6,517 nucleotides of DNA from an uncultured Actinomycetes bacterium. GTDB taxonomy: Bacteria; Actinomycetota; Actinomycetes; S36-B12; UBA5976. The DNA lies in the NCBI GenBank assembly GCA_937896305.1, contig CALBND010000140.1, positions 1 through 6,517 on the forward strand, read 5' to 3'. Position 1 is the stretch's first letter; each line of letters begins with the position of its first letter. The position numbers and the translations under genes are program-made. The notes beneath the pieces were generated by a model. That model did no database searches. It saw only the letters and a list, made by a program, of their open reading frames with translations, and was not told the origin of the DNA. Below are positions 1-5,674 of this stretch, in pieces.

Positions 1-1159
1 TTGGTTCAAGATTTGCAAATTCAGACCATTCAGTTAAAACCAATATTGCCTCACTGCCGCTGAAACTATCCTCAACATTTAAACAAATTTCAATACCTTC
101 AATCAATTTTTCTTTTACTCTGGGATCAAATGCCTTCACTCTTACCCCCTCATTTATGAGTAATTTTGCAATTGCAATTGCTGGAGAAAACCTAATGTCA
201 TCTGTGTTTGCTTTAAAGGTAAGACCTAAAATTGTTACAACTTTACTTGTTAAATCATTTCCAACAAGACTTTTTAGTTTACTTACGATCCTTGCATGTG
301 CCTTTAGATTACTTTCTAAAGCTGCATCCAGAAGCGGGATTGGAACTAAATTTTCAATGGCCGAATGTTTTAGAGCGTTAACATCTTTTGGAAAACACAT
401 ACCGCCCCAGCCAGGGCCTGGTTTCATGAATTCCTTACCAATTCTTTTGTCCATTCCCATAGCAGATAAAACTTCTATGGCATTAGCACCCGTTGCTTCG
501 CAATAGGCAGCGATTTCGTTCACGAAAGACAATTTAACTGCTAAAAAACTATTTGAGCCATATTTGATTACTTCGGCTGAAGTATTGTCTGTAATAACTT
601 CGGTAGCTTTTTTAGCTTGGTAAAGATCTATTACTTGTTTAGCTTTATTTTGATCCTGGCAGCCAACAACAATTCGATCCGGTGCAAAGAAGTCAGCTAA
701 AGCCGTTCCCTCACGTAAAAATTCTGGATTAGAAACAATTGCAACATCACTTCGGTTTAATATAGTTTTAACTTTTTGCCAAGTATTAACCGGTACAGTT
801 GATTTAATAATCAACGTGGAATCTTCTTTTAAATATTTATTTAATCTCTTAACAGCATCGAGTACATAATCTAAGTTCGCTGATCCATCTTCATTCTCTG
901 GAGTAGGTAAACAAAGAAATATAAATTCTGCTTCTTTAATTTTTTCGTAATTGGTGTTAAATTCAATTGAGCTATCTTCTAATGATTTTTTTAATGAATT
1001 TTCAATTCCTTCTTCAAAAATTGGACTTTCACCATTTTGTAATTTAGAAATTTTTGATTCATCGATATCGATTCCGATAACCCTATGTCCAAGCTGGGCA
1101 AAACCTACGGCTGAAGCTAAACCAACATATCCGGTACCAATGATTGCAATTTTTGCCAT
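1..1159 (-). CDS. ugd: UDP-glucose 6-dehydrogenase, 3' end beyond the window
   Basis: Oxidises UDP-glucose to UDP-glucuronate with two NAD+ in the cytoplasm, feeding capsule, exopolysaccharide or glycan synthesis. The reading frame is open from ATG at 1159 to the window edge, giving 386 codons; the family usually has about 430-450, so only the C-terminus is missing. The N-terminus carries the Rossmann motif GTGYVG (residues 8-13) and an acidic end of strand 2 (GIDIDES). Next come STVPVN, the NPEFLREG segment and AEVIKYGSNSFLAVK. The catalytic loop GGMCFPKD has the nucleophilic cysteine at residue 255. The last visible part, AILVLTEWSEF, belongs to the UDP-binding C-terminal domain. The residue before the catalytic Cys is Met, where Ser, Thr or Tyr is more usual; this position varies in the family. 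An AAGG lies about 15 nt upstream, so the ribosome site is weak. A related nucleotide-sugar dehydrogenase is a small possibility. Confidence 0.94.
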   Translation of the reverse strand, partial: MAKIAIIGTGYVGLASAVGFAQLGHRVIGIDIDESKISKLQNGESPIFEEGIENSLKKSLEDSSIEFNTNYEKIKEAEFIFLCLPTPENEDGSANLDYVLDAVKRLNKYLKEDSTLIIKSTVPVNTWQKVKTILNRSDVAIVSNPEFLREGTALADFFAPDRIVVGCQDQNKAKQVIDLYQAKKATEVITDNTSAEVIKYGSNSFLAVKLSFVNEIAAYCEATGANAIEVLSAMGMDKRIGKEFMKPGPGWGGMCFPKDVNALKHSAIENLVPIPLLDAALESNLKAHARIVSKLKSLVGNDLTSKVVTILGLTFKANTDDIRFSPAIAIAKLLINEGVRVKAFDPRVKEKLIEGIEICLNVEDSFSGSEAILVLTEWSEFANLEP

Positions 1160-1272
1160 GTTTTGAATTTACCTTACAATCCGAAATTTAAAATAAAAGA
1201 AATGTACTTCTCTCAAGAATCCTCTCAAATTCCAGCTAATTTTGACCTTATTTATTCCAGGCAAAATTTTTC

Positions 1273-1500
1273 TTAAAATATCTTCTTAATAATTTTTAAT
1301 CCCAGCACAGTGCCTAACACGGCCCCCAGAACTCTCTCGTATCTGATATCGCCATCTTGGTCGGTGAAGATTTTTTTCATGTATTGCAAGCCGCGTTCAG
1401 ATAATCCACTCGGGCTTAATGCATATTCCAATTCGAAAAGATTTTTAGCAAGGCGCTCTCTGGCTGCAATAATTTCTGCTTCAATTTGGTCTTGTTTCAC
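1273..1500 (-). CDS. DUF3618-like small protein
   Basis: A 75-residue protein of unknown function. Residues 5-37 form a charged helix (EAEIIAARERLAKNLFELEYALSP) resembling the 'ARERLA...LE..LSP' pattern of DUF3618 proteins, short actinobacterial proteins that are often membrane-associated. Residues about 55-72 (VLGAVLGTVLGLKII) are hydrophobic and glycine-rich and could be a short membrane or membrane-surface helix, ending in a basic KK. I chose GTG at 1500 because GGAG sits 7 nt upstream (1508-1511). An in-frame upstream start at 1554 would add 18 residues unlike the family and run almost into the tRNA gene. It is transcribed away from the tRNA-Leu and followed by a 113-bp gap before ugd. 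From memory, DUF3618 genes in related actinobacteria often lie beside a tRNA-Leu and a bcp peroxiredoxin gene; no bcp is present here. The family call is by pattern, not by search. Confidence 0.75.
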   Translation of the reverse strand: MKQDQIEAEIIAARERLAKNLFELEYALSPSGLSERGLQYMKKIFTDQDGDIRYERVLGAVLGTVLGLKIIKKIF

Positions 1501-1518
1501 AGCAATACTCCAGAAGGT

Positions 1519-1548
1519 TTCACTAAGTAAAAGCGTACGCCGTAGAGT
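1519..1548 (+). promoter_or_regulatory. Possible promoter for tRNA-Leu
   Basis: TTCACT (1519-1524) and TAGAGT (1543-1548) are separated by 18 nt. They match the sigma-70-type consensus hexamers at four positions each. Transcription would start near 1555, a few bases before the mature tRNA, as expected for a stand-alone tRNA gene. An 8-bp palindrome GCGTACGC (1533-1540) lies in the spacer. Both hexamers are weak matches, so this rests mainly on position. Confidence 0.3.
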
Positions 1549-1562
1549 AAGCACTAGTTATT

Positions 1563-1647
1563 GCGGGAGTGGCGAAATTGGCAGACGCACTAGACTTAGG
1601 ATCTAGCGCCGAAAGGTGTAGGGGTTCAAGTCCCCTCTCCCGCACCA
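1563..1647 (+). tRNA. tRNA-Leu (anticodon UAG, reads CUN)
   Basis: A complete class II tRNA. The acceptor stem is GCGGGAG (1563-1569) with CTCCCGC (1637-1643), followed by discriminator A1644 and an encoded CCA (1645-1647). The anticodon stem CTAGA/TCTAG (1590-1594, 1602-1606) encloses the loop CTTAGGA, with anticodon TAG at 1597-1599 and G at position 37. A long variable arm, CGCC-GAAA-GGTG, and the T arm AGGGG-TTCAAGT-CCCCT follow. Discriminator A73 and the long variable arm fit leucine identity. The tRNA is divergent from the DUF3618-like gene and converges on the homospermidine synthase gene. Confidence 0.98.
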
Positions 1648-1684
1648 GAAGTTAGTTAATAGAAGTAGTCAATAATTTTAAGCA

Positions 1685-1732
1685 CCAAAAAAACTCAAAT
1701 CACGCTAGGCCGATTTTTTTTTCTTTTTTTGG
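1685..1732. terminator. Candidate bidirectional terminator between tRNA-Leu and homospermidine synthase
   Basis: CCAAAAAAA (1685-1693) pairs perfectly with TTTTTTTGG (1724-1732). Inside it AAATC (1697-1701) pairs with GATTT (1712-1716) around the loop ACGCTAGGCC. On the plus strand the inner stem is followed by a run of nine T. On the minus strand it is followed by GAG and seven T. It lies where transcription from both sides must end, 30 nt past the synthase stop and 38 nt past the tRNA. The stem is A/T-rich and interrupted, so its strength is uncertain. Confidence 0.45.
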
Positions 1733-1761
1733 AGAAGGTACCTGGCAGAAGTTAATTTTAT

Positions 1762-3198
1762 TTAAACCAGGAAGTTTGTGAACTGCCAAGGATCAAGATC
1801 ATATGTTCGATCATTTAATCCTTTATATAAATCATTTCGAGTCATCAAAGGATCCCAATTCTTAGCCACCGATTTCATTTCACCCAAATATTGTTGCGCA
1901 ACGTTTAGGACATATCTCCACGGCAATTGATCTGGAACTAGAACTCCTTCTTCAGGATTTTCAATCATCCACATTGAGGCTGCAATAATTGAACATGCAA
2001 CCTGCAATGTGGTTGCTGATTGTCCTGGAACTAATTTTCTTGCATCATGAATCGAAAGCAAAGATCCATACCACCATGATTTATATTCATGCCCCATCAA
2101 TAAAACACCCAGTATGTCTTCACCATCAATTATTTCTTCATTCATGATGCGCTGATTTTTTTGTAAATCCCATTGCCTCATTTCTAATTCCGCCATGGAA
2201 ACAATTGCTTCATTGGATGGACAATATGCATAATGCACAGTTGGTCGATAAATATCTTTTCCGTTTGCATCTTTGACTGTTAAATGTTCAGTGATCGTGA
2301 ATGCTTCGCCATGTCTAATCACCATGCCTATAGTTTCAGAATCTGGTACCCAAGATCTCACCCAAGTTTTTGCACCAGGTTGCGCCATCGCTATTTGATT
2401 AGAGGGACCATCATCTTCATGTTTTATTGCATTTTTAGGTAATTGTTTTTCATGTGTGCCCCAACCTATTTCTGCTGGAGCTATTCCTTCTTCATAAAAA
2501 CCTTCAACAGACCAGGTGTTAACAAATTCATTAACTTGTTTTACCTTGTCAGTGATTTGAGTATCTCTTTCGGCAATATGTATAACTTTTACCCCTAGAG
2601 AATGAGCTAATTCGTTATACTTTTCTTCACTTAAGGCTTTTTCTATTTTTTCGTTTGATTTGTTTTCAGTTTTTAATTTATTAGCTATATCGACTAGGGC
2701 AGCTTTTGTAAAATGTGAAACTAAACCAGGATTTGCACCATGTTCCACAACAGCAGATGGTCCTTTTTTATTCCAAGTTTTTATCATTTTTCGAATTCTC
2801 ATATGTCTTGGATAAAGTGTTCTTTCCAAAACAGGACGGTTAGCCCCATCTACATAAGGATCCCACTCTTCAACTGAAGTGTTCAAATACAAAACATCAT
2901 GATCATGACACCATTGCAAAATTACATTACAATCAATATTCCAGGCTAAATCTAATAATAAATCTCCAGCTGATACATAATGACTCAGCTTTGAATCAAT
3001 GTTTTCTTTAGTTATTTCATCAACTTTAAAAGTTACTCCAAGTTTAATTTCGTTTTCAATTCTTTTTGATTGATTAAGTTTATCAATAACAGTGACTTGA
3101 GAAGGTTTTGCGAAATGTTTCAAAATAAGTGGCAAGGTGCCTTGGGCTACAGAACCTGCCCCTAATACTAAGACTCTTCCTGAAAATGAAACGTCCAA
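1762..3198 (-). CDS. hss: Homospermidine synthase
   Basis: NAD+-dependent enzyme that joins two putrescines (or putrescine and spermidine) into homospermidine with loss of ammonia or diaminopropane; a cytoplasmic polyamine step. The product is 478 aa from the TTG start, close to the roughly 477 aa of the Blastochloris viridis enzyme as I recall it. The N-terminal Rossmann fold has GAGSVAQG (13-20), then HGANPG (154-159), HIAERDTQ (207-214), FVNTWSVEGF (225-234), PAEIGWGTHEK (241-251), HYAYCPSNEA (322-331), GVLLMGHE, WYGS and the C-terminal DPWQF. Glu210 and Trp229 fall at the same numbers as the active-site Glu and the substrate-contacting Trp I recall for the B. viridis enzyme. The third glycine of the usual GxGxxG is Ala18. 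TTG at 3198 is preferred because GGGAGG precedes it; an upstream in-frame GTG (3243) adds 15 residues with no family likeness. It lies 83 nt behind rdgB on the same strand, so may be the last gene of that cluster or have its own promoter. Confidence 0.93.
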   Translation of the reverse strand: MDVSFSGRVLVLGAGSVAQGTLPLILKHFAKPSQVTVIDKLNQSKRIENEIKLGVTFKVDEITKENIDSKLSHYVSAGDLLLDLAWNIDCNVILQWCHDHDVLYLNTSVEEWDPYVDGANRPVLERTLYPRHMRIRKMIKTWNKKGPSAVVEHGANPGLVSHFTKAALVDIANKLKTENKSNEKIEKALSEEKYNELAHSLGVKVIHIAERDTQITDKVKQVNEFVNTWSVEGFYEEGIAPAEIGWGTHEKQLPKNAIKHEDDGPSNQIAMAQPGAKTWVRSWVPDSETIGMVIRHGEAFTITEHLTVKDANGKDIYRPTVHYAYCPSNEAIVSMAELEMRQWDLQKNQRIMNEEIIDGEDILGVLLMGHEYKSWWYGSLLSIHDARKLVPGQSATTLQVACSIIAASMWMIENPEEGVLVPDQLPWRYVLNVAQQYLGEMKSVAKNWDPLMTRNDLYKGLNDRTYDLDPWQFTNFLV

Positions 3199-3202
3199 CG
3201 AA

Positions 3203-3208
3203 CCTCCC
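3203..3208 (-). promoter_or_regulatory. Ribosome binding site that sets a TTG start for homospermidine synthase
   Basis: GGGAGG on the minus strand lies 4 nt before TTG at 3198. It is the strongest Shine-Dalgarno match in the window. The spacing is slightly short. It lies inside the longer open frame starting at GTG 3243, whose N-terminal extension has no expected family sequence. This supports the shorter 478-residue protein, whose residue numbers also agree with the recalled B. viridis enzyme. Confidence 0.7.
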
Positions 3209-3281
3209 GAAAAATTATTGACGATAAGACTTAAACAATACACCCACCGAGAAAATCTATTACCCTAAAGGCAAGTTAATT

Positions 3282-3890
3282 TTAAGCAAAATCTAATTGA
3301 CTTAAAATTACGGCCATTTTTCTTAATGCTTTCCCGCGATGACTTAATTGGTCTTTTTCAGAATTTGAAATCTCAGCCGAAGTTTGACTCAATCCTTGTG
3401 GCACAAAAATTGGATCATAGCCAAAACCGTTTTTTCCCCTGACTTCTTTAATTAAACTTCCCTGCATAACCCCATCAACTACTAATTCAATATTTTCACT
3501 TAAATCCACAAAAGCAAGAGCACACTCAAAATGTGCGCCTAGAAGATCTGTTTCGACATCTTCGATTTCTTTTAATATTTTCTCAACATTTTGAGCATCA
3601 TTAGAAGTGGGGCTGGCATATCTTGCGGAATAGATTCCAGGGGATCCCGATAAGCACTCCACGCATAATCCTGAATCATCTGCAAGTGCTGGAAGTTTTG
3701 TGAATTCACTAATAGCTCTAGCTTTTAAAAGCGCGTTTTCGGCAAATGTTGCCCCGGTTTCTGAAACCTCGGGGACCCCTGGAAATGAAGAAGCAGCGAT
3801 CAATTCTAAATCAGGAATTAATTCATTTAAGATTCTTTGAAACTCAATGACTTTATGTGCGTTGGCTGTAGCCAACACAAGCTGTTTCAT
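3282..3890 (-). CDS. rdgB: dITP/XTP pyrophosphatase (HAM1/RdgB family)
   Basis: Hydrolyses non-canonical purine nucleoside triphosphates (dITP, ITP, XTP) to monophosphate and pyrophosphate, keeping deaminated bases out of DNA and RNA; a cytoplasmic homodimer. The 202 residues are a normal length. Family motifs appear in order: TANAHKVIEF (8-17) for triphosphate binding, ETGATFAENALLKA (44-57), ADDSGL (70-75) with the catalytic Asp pair 71-72, SGSPGIYSARYA (81-92), FGYDPIF (156-162) and SHRGKAL (183-189) for base recognition. Its ATG shares one base with the rph stop (TAATG). This suggests translation is coupled to rph by re-initiation; the purine-rich end of rph (AAAAAGAAG) would be the ribosome site. 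The rph-rdgB pairing is widespread in Actinobacteria. Confidence 0.97.
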   Translation of the reverse strand: MKQLVLATANAHKVIEFQRILNELIPDLELIAASSFPGVPEVSETGATFAENALLKARAISEFTKLPALADDSGLCVECLSGSPGIYSARYASPTSNDAQNVEKILKEIEDVETDLLGAHFECALAFVDLSENIELVVDGVMQGSLIKEVRGKNGFGYDPIFVPQGLSQTSAEISNSEKDQLSHRGKALRKMAVILSQLDFA

Positions 3891-4615
3891 TATTTACTTA
3901 ATGCTTCTTTTTGTAACTTGGTTAATTGCACGCAACCTTTTGCAGCTGCCGCAAGTAGCTGATCAAGTTCTTCTTTAGCAAATGCAGCACCTTCAGCAGT
4001 TCCTTGTACTTCTATATATTTGCCACTGCCAGTCATTACTACGTTCATATCGGTTTGTGCCCTGACATCATCTTCATAATGCAAATCCAGTCGAATTTCA
4101 CCATCAATAATGCCCACACTTACTGCAGCAACAGAATCAATTAACACCTCTTCCACAGATTTAATGATCCCTTTATCTTTGGCCCAATTAAGTGCTTCAA
4201 CTAAAGCCACGTAAGCACCTGTGATGGCAGCTGTTCTGGTTCCACCATCTGCTTGCAAAACATCACAATCTAAAACAATTGTGTTTTCACCAAGTGCTTT
4301 GTTATTAATGACTGCCCTTAAACTTCTTCCCACTAGCCGAGAAATTTCTTGAGTGCGCCCACCCAATTTTCCTTTCACAGATTCACGATCAGATCTAGAT
4401 TCAGTTGATCTTGGTAACATCGCATATTCTGCCGTGACCCAACCTTCACCGCTATCTTTTTTGAATCGAGGAACACCTTCGGTTACAGATGCAACACATA
4501 AAACCCTGGTACGACCAAAGTGCACCAAACATGAACCTTCAGCGTTTTCTAACCATTTTGTTTCAAATTTAATTTCTCTTAATTCACTATTACTACGGCC
4601 ATCGCTTCTTGTCAT
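3890..4615 (-). CDS. rph: Ribonuclease PH
   Basis: Phosphate-dependent 3'-5' exoribonuclease that trims nucleotides downstream of the tRNA CCA end; it normally acts as a hexamer of dimers in the cytoplasm. The 241 residues match the family length (about 240-260). It begins with the typical RxDGR segment (RSDGR, 3-7). GGRTQEISRLVGRSLR (85-100) contains Arg87, equivalent to the conserved active-site Arg. CDVLQADGGTRTAAITGAY (117-135) holds the phosphate-binding Gly-Thr-Arg. Asp177 and Asp183 in LDLHYEDD are the likely metal-binding residues, and DMNVVMTGSGKYIEVQGTAEG closes the core fold. ATG at 4615 lies 19 nt after the murI stop, with AGGG about 10 nt upstream. It is almost certainly co-transcribed with murI. 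Confidence 0.97.
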   Translation of the reverse strand: MTRSDGRSNSELREIKFETKWLENAEGSCLVHFGRTRVLCVASVTEGVPRFKKDSGEGWVTAEYAMLPRSTESRSDRESVKGKLGGRTQEISRLVGRSLRAVINNKALGENTIVLDCDVLQADGGTRTAAITGAYVALVEALNWAKDKGIIKSVEEVLIDSVAAVSVGIIDGEIRLDLHYEDDVRAQTDMNVVMTGSGKYIEVQGTAEGAAFAKEELDQLLAAAAKGCVQLTKLQKEALSK

Positions 4616-4634
4616 GATTATTACCCTATCTCTT

Positions 4635-5429
4635 TTAGGAAACTTGTTGTACGTTGACGACTTCTGGTCCCAGAAATTTTTTTGCTAGGGGAGCAAAAGT
4701 GGAGGCATCACCTGTTGCCAAAAATTCATGTTCAGGTTTTCCTTGGTTTTCATCTCTCAACAAATTCTTTGACACCAAAACTTGGTAAAGATTTCTGGCT
4801 GTCTCATCTGCACTTGAAACTATTGCCACTTCAGGACCTAAAGTGTATGAAATGGCGCCTGCGAGCAAAGGGAAATGTGTGCAGCCCAGAACTACTGTAT
4901 CCACTTTTTCATCAATTAGATTTTGCAAATATTCTTTTGCAACTTTTAAAACTTCATCCCCGGAAGTAATTCCTGCTTCCACAAATTCCACAAATCTTGG
5001 ACAAGCTTTTGAAGTTAAATATATTTCTGGAGCTGCTGCAAATGCATCATCATATGCACCACTTTCAATAGTGGCTCGAGTTCCAATTACTCCAACTTTT
5101 TTATTACGTGTCACCGATACTGCTTTTCTAACTGCAGGACCAATTACTTCCACAACTGGAACGTCATATCTTTCTCTAGCATCACGCAAAGTTGCAGCAG
5201 AAGCTGTATTGCAAGCAATCACTATTGCTTTCACTCCATCATTAACTAACCGATCCATAATTTCTAGTGAATATTTTCTGACTTCTGCAATTGGTTTTGG
5301 ACCATAAGGGCCATTAGCCGAATCTCCGATATATCTAATTGGTTCATTTGGTAATAAATCAAGAATTGCCCGGGCAACAGTGAGGCCACCTACGCCAGAA
5401 TCAAGGACTCCGATGGGTTTGTTATTCAT
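4635..5429 (-). CDS. murI: Glutamate racemase
   Basis: Interconverts L- and D-glutamate without a cofactor, supplying D-Glu for peptidoglycan precursors in the cytoplasm. The 264 residues are typical. Visible motifs are DSGVGGLTV (10-18) with the proton-shuttle Asp10-Ser11, YIGDSANGPYGP (33-44), ACNTASA (72-78) with catalytic Cys73, VIGTRAT (114-120) and LGCTHFPLL (181-189) with the second catalytic Cys183 and His185. The start ATG at 5429 fits the family, since the DSG motif lies ten residues in. It is the first gene of the minus-strand cluster murI-rph-rdgB. In mycobacteria a metallo-beta-lactamase-fold gene sits between murI and rph (Rv1338-Rv1340); here the two are adjacent. A 6-bp hairpin lies 2 nt before the start codon and no clear Shine-Dalgarno is free. 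Confidence 0.97.
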   Translation of the reverse strand: MNNKPIGVLDSGVGGLTVARAILDLLPNEPIRYIGDSANGPYGPKPIAEVRKYSLEIMDRLVNDGVKAIVIACNTASAATLRDARERYDVPVVEVIGPAVRKAVSVTRNKKVGVIGTRATIESGAYDDAFAAAPEIYLTSKACPRFVEFVEAGITSGDEVLKVAKEYLQNLIDEKVDTVVLGCTHFPLLAGAISYTLGPEVAIVSSADETARNLYQVLVSKNLLRDENQGKPEHEFLATGDASTFAPLAKKFLGPEVVNVQQVS

Positions 5430-5431
5430 AA

Positions 5432-5447
5432 TTAGGCCAAAGCCTAA
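5432..5447 (-). promoter_or_regulatory. Inverted repeat abutting the murI start codon
   Basis: TTAGGC and GCCTAA are perfect complements with a 4-nt loop, read on the minus strand as TTAGGC-TTTG-GCCTAA followed by AT and the ATG. The only AGG that could serve as a ribosome site falls in the stem. In the mRNA this could restrain murI initiation; as DNA it could be a small operator. The repeat is certain; the role is not. Confidence 0.4.
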
Positions 5448-5480
5448 GGCAGGTTAATTTTCACCGCCAAAAGGGCTAAT

Positions 5481-5512
5481 TAGACATTTTCAAATAAAAT
5501 AAGGCAGATAAT
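5481..5512 (+). promoter_or_regulatory. Possible rhodopsin promoter
   Basis: TAGACA (5481-5486) and GATAAT (5507-5512) each match the -35 and -10 consensus at five of six positions. Their spacing is 20 nt, longer than the usual 16-18, which lowers confidence. Transcription would start near 5520 and give a leader of about 130 nt before the rhodopsin ATG. I found no convincing murI promoter on the opposite strand of this 119-bp divergent region. Confidence 0.3.
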
Positions 5513-5545
5513 TGATGAAATGTGAGCGTTAAAAGGGTGTTAGTT

Positions 5546-5674
5546 ATGCGAATTGATTCATCTAGTAATAGGTTCACAGATAGTCCGAAATTCGGACTGC
5601 AGGATATGGACCTACTCGGTCATGACTGCTGTCGCCTCGGGAGTCGACATGGTTGGAATATCGAACCTGACTAA
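5546..5674 (+). CDS. Candidate upstream ORF (42 aa) overlapping the rhodopsin start
   Basis: An ATG at 5546 follows AAAAGGG with 8 nt between (good Shine-Dalgarno and spacing). It opens a 42-codon frame that stops with TAA at 5672-5674, 26 nt inside the rhodopsin gene in another frame. The predicted peptide begins MRIDSSSNRF and contains a Cys-Cys pair at 28-29. It matches no family I know, has no signal peptide or membrane segment, and is short enough to occur by chance. It may be a leader peptide whose translation affects the rhodopsin ribosome site, or simply noncoding leader. Conservation would decide. Confidence 0.25.
   Translation: MRIDSSSNRFTDSPKFGLQDMDLLGHDCCRLGSRHGWNIEPD
5582..5598. 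repeat. Perfect 17-nt palindrome in the rhodopsin leader
   Basis: AGTCCGAA and TTCGGACT flank a single central A. It can form a 7-bp RNA hairpin with loop AAT or act as a symmetric protein-binding site. It lies about 60 nt downstream of the suggested transcription start and 50 nt before the rhodopsin ATG. A smaller hairpin, GACC-TACTC-GGTC, follows at 5609-5621. The symmetry is read directly; function is unknown. Confidence 0.55.
5631..5648 (+). promoter_or_regulatory. Hairpin containing the rhodopsin ribosome binding site
   Basis: GTCG (5631-5634) pairs with CGAC (5645-5648), and after one mismatch CT pairs with AG, enclosing a CGGG loop. The Shine-Dalgarno GGGAG (5639-5643) lies in the loop and 3' strand, 5 nt before the ATG at 5649. 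The GGGAG supports that ATG as the real start; the hairpin could limit ribosome access. With only six pairs and a mismatch, the fold is moderate. Confidence 0.4.

Noticed and set aside
156..506. Plus-strand open frame opposite ugd
   Set aside because: It is the antisense shadow of conserved dehydrogenase sequence, including the catalytic Cys loop. Other plus-strand frames opposite the DUF3618-like gene, rph and murI are rejected for the same reason.
1188..1216. Possible ugd promoter on the minus strand (TTGAGA with weak A/T -10 candidates)
   Set aside because: No -10 hexamer matches well at normal spacing. The TTGAGAG repeat 12 bp away makes the -35 ambiguous. The 113-bp gap 1160-1272 shows nothing else convincing.
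1646..1754. Direct repeat CAGAAGTTA at 1646-1654 (tRNA 3' end) and 1746-1754, like a tRNA attachment site pair
   Set aside because: Nine bases is too short, only about 90 bp lies between the copies, and there is no integrase or foreign gene. Chance is the simplest explanation.
3199..3281. Separate promoter or terminator between rdgB and homospermidine synthase
   Set aside because: Only poor hexamer pairs (for example TTGTTT to TAATTT at 15 nt) and no stable stem were seen, so I could not decide between read-through and an independent promoter.
5546..5660. Frameshifted or longer N-terminus of the rhodopsin
   Set aside because: The 269-aa protein from 5649 is complete for all seven helices and has its own GGGAG. 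Neither upstream frame reads like a rhodopsin or a signal peptide.
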